This document shows, piece after piece, positions 8,876 to 17,600 of a stretch of DNA of 64,000 bases (positions within the stretch are counted from its first letter, which is position 1; each line of letters starts with the position of its first letter). The notes beneath the pieces are model-generated. The model saw only the letters and a program-made list of their open reading frames with translations. It was not told the origin of the DNA and did no database searches. Where the stretch lies: positions 310,001 through 374,000 of the forward strand of contig NZ_FMZC01000003.1 in the NCBI RefSeq assembly GCF_900102625.1, given 5' to 3'. The DNA is from Paracidovorax valerianellae. GTDB taxonomy: Bacteria > Pseudomonadota > Gammaproteobacteria > Burkholderiales > Burkholderiaceae_C. Both the position numbers and the translations under genes were made by a program.

Positions 8876-9541
8876 TTAGCGGAAGCGCGACTGCGGCACC
8901 ACTTGCAGTTCGCCATCGAGCGAGCCGATGTAGCCGGCCAGTGCCTTCAGCTCGGCATTGGTGAACTGCTTGGCGATGCCCGCCATGATGGCGTTGGAGC
9001 GGCCCAGGTGGGCATTGTTCGGATCGGCCTTGTAGGCCTTCAGTGCCACGAAAAGGTAGTCCGCATGCTGGCCGGACAGCTTGGGGTACGACGGATCGAT
9101 GGGCTTGGAGAAGTTGTCGCCATGGCAGGACACGCACGCGCCCTTTTGCAGCAGCTGCGCCACCTGCGCGCTGGGCTCGCGGGTGGGCTTGGCCGGCAGG
9201 TTGGCGCCTTCGCGCACCTGCGCTGAGTAGTAGGCCGAGACATCGGCGATGTCCTGGTCGGTGAGCGAATCGGCAATGCCGCGCATGGTCGGGTGCTTGC
9301 GATCGCCCTTCTTGTAGGCGTTGAGGGCCGAGGCGATGTAGCGCTCGCCCTGTCCCGAAATCATGGGCACTTTGTGCACTTCGGGAAAGCTGGCCTGGTA
9401 CCCTGGAATGCTGTGGCAGCCGATGCACATGGCGATCTTGCCTTGGCCCGCCTTGGCATCGCCCTTGGTCTCCTGGGCCTGCGAAACTGCGGTCACGCAA
9501 GCGACAGCCAGGGCGAATATCGTGGTCAACTTCTTGTTCAT
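8876..9541 (-). CDS. Periplasmic diheme cytochrome c (c4 type)
   Basis: A 221-aa exported diheme cytochrome. The Sec signal peptide is residues about 1-22 (KK, hydrophobic core, SQAQ). Two CXXCH heme-binding motifs sit at 39-43 (CIGCH) and 136-140 (CVSCH), each opening one of two homologous halves. Likely axial Met residues lie in KVPMISGQG and NAIMAGIAKQ, and the YPKLSGQHADYL repeat is typical of cytochrome c4. It should carry electrons between the bc1 complex and a terminal oxidase or other acceptor (family knowledge). Start ATG 9541 gives a clean signal peptide. It is divergent from moxR with a 104-bp gap. Confidence 0.92.
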   Translation of the reverse strand: MNKKLTTIFALAVACVTAVSQAQETKGDAKAGQGKIAMCIGCHSIPGYQASFPEVHKVPMISGQGERYIASALNAYKKGDRKHPTMRGIADSLTDQDIADVSAYYSAQVREGANLPAKPTREPSAQVAQLLQKGACVSCHGDNFSKPIDPSYPKLSGQHADYLFVALKAYKADPNNAHLGRSNAIMAGIAKQFTNAELKALAGYIGSLDGELQVVPQSRFR

Positions 9542-9645
9542 TTTGCGCGCACAATCTCGTGGAAGTTTGTCGGTGCTCGGGCAGAAAACGATTATAGCCA
9601 GCGCCTTTCCAGGCCTTTTATCAACGATTACCCTATTTACGGCCC

Positions 9646-10500
9646 ATGAAATTCCAAGGCTCACAGAGTTACGTTGCCACCCAGGACCTGATGCTCGCGG
9701 TGAACGCGGCCATCACTTTGCAGCGGCCGCTGCTCGTCAAGGGCGAGCCGGGGACCGGCAAGACGATGCTGGCCGAGGAGGTCTCGCGCGAACTGGGCAT
9801 GCCGCTGCTGCAGTGGCACATCAAGTCCACCACCAAGGCGCAGCAGGGCCTGTATGAGTACGACGCCGTGAGCCGCCTGCGCGACAGCCAGCTCGGCGAT
9901 GCCGAGAGCAGCGAGCGCGTGAAGGACATCCGCAACTACATCGTGCAGGGCGTGCTCTGGCAGGCCTTCACGGCCGACCAGCCCGTGGCGCTGCTGATCG
10001 ATGAGATCGACAAGGCCGACATCGAATTCCCGAACGACCTGCTGCGCGAGATCGACCGCATGGAGTTCTACTGCTACGAAACGCGCGAACTCATCCGCGC
10101 CAAGCACCGGCCGCTGGTCTTCATCACGTCCAACAACGAAAAAGAACTGCCCGACGCCTTCCTGCGCCGCTGCTTCTTTCACTACATCAAGTTCCCCGAA
10201 GCCGAGACGATGCGCAAGATCGTCCACGTGCATTTCCCCACGCTCAAGAGCGAACTGCTCGCCGTGGCGATGAAGACGTTCTACGACGTGCGCGGCCTGC
10301 CCGGCCTGAAAAAGAAACCCTCGACCAGCGAACTCATCGACTGGCTCAAGCTGCTGGTGGCCGAAGACATTCCGCTCGAAGCCCTGCAAAGCGCCGACCA
10401 GAAAGTGTCCGTGCCGCCGCTGGTGGGCGCCTTGCTGAAGAACGAACAGGACGTGGGCCTGTTCGAGAAGCTGGTGTTCATGAACCAGCGCAACCGCTGA
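9646..10500 (+). CDS. MoxR-family AAA+ ATPase
   Basis: A 284-aa AAA+ ATPase of the MoxR group. Walker A is GEPGTGKT (33-40) and Walker B is LLIDE (116-120). A sensor-1-like FITSNNEKELPDAFLRRC with the arginine-finger region follows. MoxR proteins act as chaperone-like ATPases that insert metals or mature complexes together with a VWA-domain partner. A VWA protein lies three genes downstream on the same strand, with only short gaps, so the four genes probably form one operon. The substrate is not evident, because no dehydrogenase or oxidase is adjacent. Confidence 0.92.
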   Translation: MKFQGSQSYVATQDLMLAVNAAITLQRPLLVKGEPGTGKTMLAEEVSRELGMPLLQWHIKSTTKAQQGLYEYDAVSRLRDSQLGDAESSERVKDIRNYIVQGVLWQAFTADQPVALLIDEIDKADIEFPNDLLREIDRMEFYCYETRELIRAKHRPLVFITSNNEKELPDAFLRRCFFHYIKFPEAETMRKIVHVHFPTLKSELLAVAMKTFYDVRGLPGLKKKPSTSELIDWLKLLVAEDIPLEALQSADQKVSVPPLVGALLKNEQDVGLFEKLVFMNQRNR

Positions 10501-10510
10501 AGGGCGCGCG

Positions 10511-10741
10511 ATGAGCAGCGCGCGCCGCCTGTTGATGGAAGGCCTGTCGGACGCCGTGGGCTTCGTGGGCGGTGCGCTCGCGGGCTACTGGATCGGCCAC
10601 CTGCTGGGCTTCGACATTTTTTCTTCGGGCTATGGCCCGTCCAGCCTGGCGGGCATCGCGCTCGTGGGCCTGGGCGGCGGCTTCGGCCTGCAAGCGGCGC
10701 GGCGCTGGCGCGCCAGCCGCTTACCGCGCGACAAGGAGTGA
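10511..10741 (+). CDS. Small two-helix membrane protein
   Basis: A 76-aa protein with two predicted membrane helices (about 12-32 and 43-62) separated by a short FDIFSSGYGPSS loop, with a basic C-terminus (RRWRASRLPRDKE). It starts 11 bp after the moxR stop and ends 8 bp before the next start, so it is cotranscribed. Function unknown. Position between a MoxR ATPase and a VWA partner makes an accessory role in that system possible but unproved. Confidence 0.7.
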   Translation: MSSARRLLMEGLSDAVGFVGGALAGYWIGHLLGFDIFSSGYGPSSLAGIALVGLGGGFGLQAARRWRASRLPRDKE

Positions 10742-10749
10742 TTCTTTCC

Positions 10750-11352
10750 ATGGCTTTCGTTGAACCCGTCACCCTGCGCGATCGCGGCATCCGCCTGGAG
10801 CCCCTGGCACTGTCGCACGAAGAGGGTTTGCGCGCCGCAGCCACCGACGGCGCGCTGTGGACGCTGCGCATCACCTCCGTGCCCGAGCCGCAGGATGTGC
10901 GCGCCTATATCGAAACTGCCCTGGCGGGGCGCGAGCAGGGCCACCGGTTCGCATTCGCCGTGGTGCAGGAAGACACCGGCAAGGTGCTGGGCACCACCAG
11001 CTACCACGACATCGTGCCGGCCGTGAAGCGCGTGGAGATCGGCTTCACCTGGTATGCCAAGAGCGTGCAGCGCACGCACGTCAACACCACCTGCAAGCTG
11101 CTCATGATGGGACACGCCTTCGAGACGCTGGGCAGCCACGTGGTGGGCTGGCGCACCGACAACTACAACTTCGCCTCACAGCGCGCCATCGAACGCCTGG
11201 GCGCCCGCAAAGACGGCGTGCTGCGCGGCCATGCGCTGCGCCGCGACGGCACCATCCGCGACACGGTGATGTACAGCATGCGCTCGGGCGAGTGGCCCGA
11301 GGCCAAGGCCCAGTTGCTATACCTTTTGCAGCAGCACACCCTAGTGGAATAA
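10750..11352 (+). CDS. GNAT-family N-acetyltransferase (RimJ/RimL-like)
   Basis: A 200-aa GNAT acetyltransferase. The RimJ/RimL-type layout is visible: an N-terminal LRDRGIRLEPLALSHEEGL, a central TSYHDIVPAVKRVEIGFTWYAKS strand pair, then HVVGWRTDNYNFASQRAIERLGARKDGVLRGH. The last segment is the standard acceptor-proximal motif of this subfamily. The acceptor is unknown. Start ATG 10750 was chosen over one four codons upstream because it better fits the spacing from the preceding gene. The C-terminal QLLYLLQQHTLVE is encoded inside a 51-bp interspersed repeat that also supplies the stop codon, so the native tail may have been replaced. Confidence 0.88.
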   Translation: MAFVEPVTLRDRGIRLEPLALSHEEGLRAAATDGALWTLRITSVPEPQDVRAYIETALAGREQGHRFAFAVVQEDTGKVLGTTSYHDIVPAVKRVEIGFTWYAKSVQRTHVNTTCKLLMMGHAFETLGSHVVGWRTDNYNFASQRAIERLGARKDGVLRGHALRRDGTIRDTVMYSMRSGEWPEAKAQLLYLLQQHTLVE

Positions 11353-11364
11353 GCGCCAGACGGC
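11314..11364 (+). repeat. 51-bp interspersed repeat, copy 3
   Basis: Layout TTGCT-N4-CTTTTGCAGC-N20-GCGCCAGACGGC, the same spacing as the copies at 569-619, 27867-27917 and 48131-48181. It overlaps the last 12 codons and the stop of the acetyltransferase gene. Confidence 0.75.
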
Positions 11365-11380
11365 TAAAAGGCTTCAACCC

Positions 11381-12568
11381 ATGCTGATCGATTTCTTCTA
11401 CACCCTGCGCGCCGGCCAACTGCCGGTGTCGGTGAAGGAATACCTCACGCTGCTGGAGGCCCTGCAGGCCGGCGTCGTGGGCCCGAACTCGGACGACGCC
11501 TGGAGCCTGGACGATTTCTACCACCTAGCGCGCACGGTGCTCGTGAAGGACGAGAAGCACTTCGACAAGTTCGACCGGGCCTTCGGCGCCTATTTCAAGG
11601 GCGTGGAGATGGTGGCCGATTTCCGCAAGGACATCCCCGCCGACTGGCTGCGCAAGATCCTGGAGCGCGAACTCACGCCCGAGCAGAAGGCGGCCATCGA
11701 GAAGATGGGCTGGGACGAGCTGATGGAGACGCTCAAGAAGCGCCTGGAAGAGCAGAAGGAGCGCCATGAAGGCGGCAACAAGTGGATCGGCACAGGCGGC
11801 ACCAGCCCGTTCGGCCACGGCGGCTACAACCCCCAGGGCGTGCGCATCGGCGGCGCAGGCAAGAACAAGAGCGCCGTGAAGGTGTGGGACCAGCGCGCCT
11901 ACAAGGATTACGACGACACGCAGGAGCTGGGCACGCGCAACATCAAGGTGGCGCTGCGGCGGCTGCGCAAGTTCGCGCGCGAAGGCCATGAGATGGAGCT
12001 CGACCTGCCAGACACCATCCGCAGCACGGCGGCGAACGCGGGGTACCTGGACATCAAGATGATTCCCGAGCGCCACAACAATGTGAAGGTGCTGCTGCTG
12101 ATGGACGTGGGCGGCACGATGGACGAGCACGTGCAGCGCGTGGAAGAGCTTTTCTCGGCCGTGAAGACCGAGTTCAAGCACCTGGAGTTCTATTACTTCC
12201 ACAACTGCGTGTACGACTTCATGTGGAAGAACAACCGCCGCCGCTTCGCCGAGAAGTTTCCGACCTGGGACATCATCCGCAAGTACAACAAGGACTACAA
12301 GCTCATCTTCGTGGGCGACGCCACCATGAGCCCGTACGAGATCCTGCAGCCCGGCGGCAGCGTCGAATACAACAACGAAGAGGCCGGGGCCGAATGGCTG
12401 CAGCGGCTGATCCACGCCTTTCCCCGGTTCGCCTGGATCAACCCCGAGCCGCAGGGCGTGTGGCAGTACCGGCAGAGCATCGGCATCATTCAGCAGATCG
12501 TGGGCCAGCGCATGTACCCGCTGTCGCTGAAGGGCCTCGAAGAGACGATGCGGCTGCTGTCCAAATAA
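11381..12568 (+). CDS. CoxE-like VWA-domain protein
   Basis: A 395-aa protein of the CoxE-like VWA type and the expected partner of the MoxR ATPase upstream. Residues about 1-130 form the N-terminal helical region (MLIDFFYTLRAGQLPVSVKEYLTLL). A flexible Gly-rich stretch (about 133-165, GGNKWIGTGGTSPFGHGGYN) follows, and the VWA domain spans about 230-390. The metal-binding loop reads DVGGT starting at D242, where the canonical MIDAS is DxSxS, so both serines are replaced (Gly244, Thr246). Later acidic residues (FVGDATMSPYE) are present. In known systems such pairs mature or remodel metalloenzymes; the target here is unknown. No signal peptide. Confidence 0.88.
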   Translation: MLIDFFYTLRAGQLPVSVKEYLTLLEALQAGVVGPNSDDAWSLDDFYHLARTVLVKDEKHFDKFDRAFGAYFKGVEMVADFRKDIPADWLRKILERELTPEQKAAIEKMGWDELMETLKKRLEEQKERHEGGNKWIGTGGTSPFGHGGYNPQGVRIGGAGKNKSAVKVWDQRAYKDYDDTQELGTRNIKVALRRLRKFAREGHEMELDLPDTIRSTAANAGYLDIKMIPERHNNVKVLLLMDVGGTMDEHVQRVEELFSAVKTEFKHLEFYYFHNCVYDFMWKNNRRRFAEKFPTWDIIRKYNKDYKLIFVGDATMSPYEILQPGGSVEYNNEEAGAEWLQRLIHAFPRFAWINPEPQGVWQYRQSIGIIQQIVGQRMYPLSLKGLEETMRLLSK

Positions 12569-12713
12569 CCCGGCCGGGCAGCGCAGCGCGCGCCGCTGTC
12601 TGACAGCGCCTGAGCACTTTTCAGGCCATAGTGCCCCCAATTGCCGCCACGCCTTTCAGGTTGAGGCGGCTTCGCAGCCCCTTCCCGCCAGCCTTATCAA
12701 AGCCCTCTTTTAC

Positions 12714-14615
12714 GTGTCCCTCAACGCCCTCCATTCTTCGAGACGATTCCCGACGCCGGCCTTGTGGCCGGCGTTGCTGCTTTCGAGCCTCGTGGCGCTG
12801 CAGGGCTGCAGCCTGCTGCCCGGCGCGAAAGAAGGCACGGTCGACAACAACACCATTCAGTCCGACGCCGGAGCCGGCACGGGGCCGGATGCGTTTTCGC
12901 TGGAGGTGCGGGGCCCGGAGGCCGTTCGCGAATACCTCACGCGCCACATGGAACTGCAGCGCTTTCGCCAGTTGCCCGACCTGCAGTCCAGCGAAATCAC
13001 CCGCCTGCTGGGTGCGGCCGAGGCCAATGCCCGCGAACTGCTGGGCACCCTGGGCTACTTCAGCCCTACGCTCACCATCACGATGCAAGAGACGCCCGAC
13101 GCCGCAGGCGCGCCGCGCACCATCACGGTAGAGGTGGAGCCCGGCCCGCAGACCCGCGTGGCCAGCGCCGACATCGATTTCACCGGCGCCGAAGCCGACT
13201 CTCCGAAGTTCGCCAACCGCCGGGCCCGCCTGCAGCGCAGCTGGTCGCTCACGCCCGGACAGCCCTTCACGCAAGACGCATGGGACGGCGCCAAGTCCCA
13301 AGGTCTGCGCCAGTTGCAGACCAGCCGCTACCCCACGGCCAGCATCGCCAAAAGCCGCGCCGAGATCGATGCCGACCGCAACGAAGCCAAGCTGGGCGTG
13401 ACGTACGACCCCGGCCCGCCCTACCGCTTCGGCGCACTGCGGGTGCAAGGCGGCGAACGCTACAGCGCCGACGGAGCGCGCCGCATCGCACGGCTGCCCA
13501 CCGGGGCCGACTACAGCGAAACCCAGTTGCTCGACGCCCAGTTGCGCCTTGCCAGCAGCGGCTATTACGACGCCGTGTTCCTGTCCCTGGAGACCGACGG
13601 CACCGATCCGCAGGCGGCGCCCGTGGTGGCTCAGGTGCGTGAGGCGCCGCTGCAAAAGGTGGTGTTCGGCGTGGGCCTTTCTACCGACAGCGGCCCGCGG
13701 CTGAGCGTGGACCACATCCACAACAAACTGCCCGGCATCGGCTGGCGCGCAGTCAGCAAGGTCTCGGTGGACCGCAAGAACAAGCTGTTGTCCACCGACT
13801 GGACCGACTTGCCGGGCGAAGACGGCTGGCGATGGTTCACCGGCGCACAGGTGCAGCGCGAAACCACCGGCGACTACGAGGTCAACAGCACCCGCCTGCG
13901 CGGCGGCCGCAGCAAGAGCACCGACCACATCGACCGCAGCTATTTCCTGCAGCACGACACCGCCAAGAGCCAGGGCACGGATGCGCCGCCCTCCAGCGCA
14001 GCCATCAGCGCCAACTATGGCTGGACGGGCCGCTACTTCAACAACACGACCAACCCCACACGCGGTTTCGGCCTGGCCGCCGAACTGGGCGTGGGCACCA
14101 CGCTGCGGCCCGAGCGCGACCCATTCGTGCGGGCCTACGCCCGATGGCAATCGTTCTATCCTATGGGCCGCGTGGACATGGGCGAGGGCGTGACGCGCAC
14201 CAGCCGCCTGGCGCTGCGCGCCGAAGGCGGCGCGGTCATTGCACGGCGCGGCGCCGAGATTCCGGTGACCACGCTGTTCCTGACCGGCGGCGACACCACG
14301 GTGCGGGGCTACGGCTACCGCGAAATCGGCGCGCGCACCACCAACGGCCAACTGTATGGCGGCCGCTACCTGACCGTGGCCAGCGCCGAATGGCAGCGTC
14401 CCATCGAATTCCGCGGCAACCGCACCGACTTCGAAAGCGCCGTGTTCATCGATGCCGGCGCCGTGGCCGACCGCGCGGGCGACCTGGACCCGCGCGTCGG
14501 CGTGGGTGCGGGCCTGCGCTGGCGCAGCCCGGTCGGCCCGCTGCAGGCCGACGTGGCCTACGGCGTGCAGGCCAAGCAACTGCGGCTGCACCTACGGCTG
14601 GGTTTCAGCTTCTGA
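12714..14615 (+). CDS. tamA: Outer-membrane translocation module TamA (BamA/Omp85 family)
   Basis: A 633-aa Omp85-family outer-membrane protein. It starts at GTG 12714 with an export signal ending LVALQGC, which resembles a lipobox. POTRA-like repeats cover about 60-300 (for example QTRVASADIDFTGAE, PYRFGALRVQGGERY). The C-terminal 16-strand barrel contains the RGYGYREIGAR segment (Omp85 VRGY motif) and ends in a beta-signal finishing with Phe (LRLHLRLGFSF). With TamB, 24 bp downstream, it forms the TAM complex, which helps insert some outer-membrane proteins and is implicated in phospholipid traffic. The 145 bp upstream hold no gene. Confidence 0.92.
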   Translation: MSLNALHSSRRFPTPALWPALLLSSLVALQGCSLLPGAKEGTVDNNTIQSDAGAGTGPDAFSLEVRGPEAVREYLTRHMELQRFRQLPDLQSSEITRLLGAAEANARELLGTLGYFSPTLTITMQETPDAAGAPRTITVEVEPGPQTRVASADIDFTGAEADSPKFANRRARLQRSWSLTPGQPFTQDAWDGAKSQGLRQLQTSRYPTASIAKSRAEIDADRNEAKLGVTYDPGPPYRFGALRVQGGERYSADGARRIARLPTGADYSETQLLDAQLRLASSGYYDAVFLSLETDGTDPQAAPVVAQVREAPLQKVVFGVGLSTDSGPRLSVDHIHNKLPGIGWRAVSKVSVDRKNKLLSTDWTDLPGEDGWRWFTGAQVQRETTGDYEVNSTRLRGGRSKSTDHIDRSYFLQHDTAKSQGTDAPPSSAAISANYGWTGRYFNNTTNPTRGFGLAAELGVGTTLRPERDPFVRAYARWQSFYPMGRVDMGEGVTRTSRLALRAEGGAVIARRGAEIPVTTLFLTGGDTTVRGYGYREIGARTTNGQLYGGRYLTVASAEWQRPIEFRGNRTDFESAVFIDAGAVADRAGDLDPRVGVGAGLRWRSPVGPLQADVAYGVQAKQLRLHLRLGFSF

Positions 14616-14639
14616 CCCCCACCCGAGACCTTTGACCCC

Positions 14640-17600
14640 ATGGCAGACCGCCCATCCCGCAACCCCTACGCCGCCGCTGCGGCCCCCGTTCCTGCGCCCC
14701 GGCGCCGGCGCGGTTGGCGCATTGCGCTGTGGACCTTGGCCGCGCTGCTGGCCCTGGTCGCGATCGTTCTTGGTGCGGCGTGGTGGTGGGCCGGTGGCCA
14801 GGCCTCGCTGGCGACCACGCTGGACCGGGCGGCGCGCTACCTGCCAGCCGACCAACGGCTCGAAACCCGTGACGTGACGGGCTCGCTGCGCGCGGGTGGC
14901 CACATCGGCTGGCTGCGCTGGAGCAGCCCCACGCTGGCGGTCGAGGTGAACGACGCGCGCATCGGCTGGCAATTGGCCCCGCTGCTGCAACGCCAGTTGA
15001 CGCTGGGCGAGGTGCATGCTGCCGAGGTGCGCATCACGCCGCAGGGCCCGCCCCGCACCGAACCCGAAGCACCGCCGCAGCCGCTGGAATCGCTGGTGCT
15101 GCCGCTGCGCATCGACGTGCCCTTTCGCGTGGATTCGATCATCTGGGCCGCGCCCAGCCCAGTCATAGCGCAAGGTTTGGCGGGCCGCTACCGCTACGAC
15201 GGCACGCACCACCGCCTGGTGGTGGACAACGTGGCGTTCGCCCAAGGCATTTATTCGGGCCAGGCCACCGTGCAGGCCCAGTCGCCCATGGCGCTGGAGC
15301 TGCGGGCCGACGGCACCGTGCGCACGGCATCGCCGGGCGGCGGGGACGACCTCGAAGCCAAGGCCCACGCCGAGGCCAAAGGCACGCTGGCCACCGCGGC
15401 GGCTCGCCTGCAGATCACCGCGCAACTGCAGGCCCAGACCGCAGCGCCGTTGACAACGAGTGCCCCATTGCCCTCGGCATCCGCTCCCACAGCCGCACGC
15501 GCCCCTTCAAACACCGCTTCCAAAACAGCAGCTACCAAGCCAGCCAAGTCTGTGGCCCGCTCTGCACTACCGGCCGAGCCCATGCGCGCCGATGTGCAGG
15601 CAGAGGTCGCGCCCTGGGCAACGCAGCCGCTGGTGCAGGCCAAGGCTGATGTCGCCTCGCTCGACCTCGCCGCCCTGTGGCCGCAGGCGCCCGCCACGTT
15701 GCTGAGCGGGCAAGTGCGCGTGGACCCGGCTGCGGCCGCGCCTGGCGCTGCCACCACCGGCTGGGCCATCGCAGCGCAACTGCGCAATGCCCTGCCCGGC
15801 CCCTGGGACCAGGCCAAGCTGCCGCTGGAGGGCATCGACGCCCAGGTCGATTTCGACGGTGCGCAATGGACCATTCCTGAAGCCACCGCCCGCATCGGCA
15901 ACGGCACCGTCGCACTGCAAGGCCGCTTCACCCCTGCCACGCGTGCCATGGAAGGCCGCGCCGAAGTGCGTGGCCTGCGCCCCAGCGCCGTGTACAGCAC
16001 GCTCGACGCCACGCCCATCGCGGGGCAAGCCCAGGCCCGCAGCGAAGGCGGCGACGACGATCCGCTGGTGCGCTTTTCCGCCGACCTGCGCGCCACCGGG
16101 GCTGCGGCACCGCGCCGCGCGGGCTCCGGCGCGGCGCTGCGTGTCGAGCGCCTGAACACCGAAGGCACCTGGCAAGGCAGCCGGCTCACGCTCGCGCGCC
16201 TGCAGTTGGATGCCTTGCAAGCTCAGGTCAACGCACAGTCACTGCAGATCGGCACGGCCGACCTGTCGGTGAAAGGCCAGTTGCAGGCCACCGTGCCCGG
16301 CGCCACGGCGAAGCTGGATGGCCAGATCGCCCCGCGCGCAGGCGACGGGCAGTTGGAATTGCGCGTGGCCGATGCACAGCGCGTACAGCACTGGGTCGAG
16401 TCACTGCCCGGTCTGGCCACGGCCCTGCGCGGCGCGGCCATGCAAGGCGACGCCCAGTTCACCACCCGCTGGAACGGCGGCTGGCAGACCCTGCAGCGGC
16501 AATTGCAGGCGGCAGGCTTGCTCGCGCCGGCCGCCGCAGGCACGGCCCGCGCCGCTGCCAGCGAGCGGTTCGAATGGCAGGCCCGGCTCACCGCGCCGCG
16601 CTTCGATGTCTCGTTGCCCGCCAGCGGCTCGGCGGCGCCCCTGTCCGTTCGGCTCACGGCCGTGCGCGCCGATGCGGCCGGTGGATTGGCCCAATCCACC
16701 CTGTCGCTGGACGGCGAGGCACGCGTGGACCGGCGCCGGCTCGACCTGCGCCTGCGCGGCACCGGGGGCACGGCGACGCCCGGCCAATGGAGCGCCCAGA
16801 TCACAGAACTGCGCGCCCAGGCACGCGACGAACAATTGCCCGGCCCCTGGACGGTGCAGTTCAACCAGCCCCTGTCCATCACCACGCGCCAGGCGCCCGG
16901 CCTGCAGGTGGAAACCTCGGGCGGCGGCGCCACCGTCTCAGGCCCTGCGCCGGGGCAAGTCACGCTGAGCTGGGAGCCCGTGCGCTTTGCGCAGGGCGCC
17001 AACGGCGCCATCGCGCTGCGCACCCAGGGCCGCCTGCAAGGCCTGCCCATGGCCTGGACCGACGCATTCGGTCCGCAGGGCCAGGAAGCGCTGCAGCGCC
17101 TGGGCCTTGCAGGCAATCTGGTGTTCGACGGCGACTGGGATGTGGACGCTGGCGAAACCCTGCGCGCCACGGCCAGCGTGCGGCGCGCCAGCGGCGACAT
17201 CCGCGTGCTGGCCGGCAGTGCCCCGCCCGCGACCACAGTGGTGCGCAGCAGCGGCCAGGGCCAGGGCGCCGGCCGTGCGCAGGCCAGCGAAGGGCCCGGC
17301 ACGCCCGCCGGCGTGCGCCAGGCCGAAGTGCAACTGCAGGCCGAGGGCGACACCGTGCGCGCCCGCCTGCAATGGGACAGCGAACGCGCGGGCCGCGTCC
17401 AGGCCGAAGGCAGCACCCGCCTGGCCCGTGCGGACGGCGGCTGGCAATGGCCTGCCGATGCCCCGCTGGCCGCCACCGTGCGCGCGCAGTTGCCGGACGT
17501 GGGCGTGTGGTCGGCACTCGCACCGCCGGGCTGGCGCGTGAAAGGCACGCTGGACGCCAACGTCGCCCTGGCAGGCAATCGCACCGCCCCCCGCTGGAGC

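Noticed and set aside
8646-9554. Continuation of the 350-aa protein frame into the cytochrome gene
   Set aside because: The extra part is an out-of-frame reading of the cytochrome c gene, and the cytochrome terminator lies inside it.
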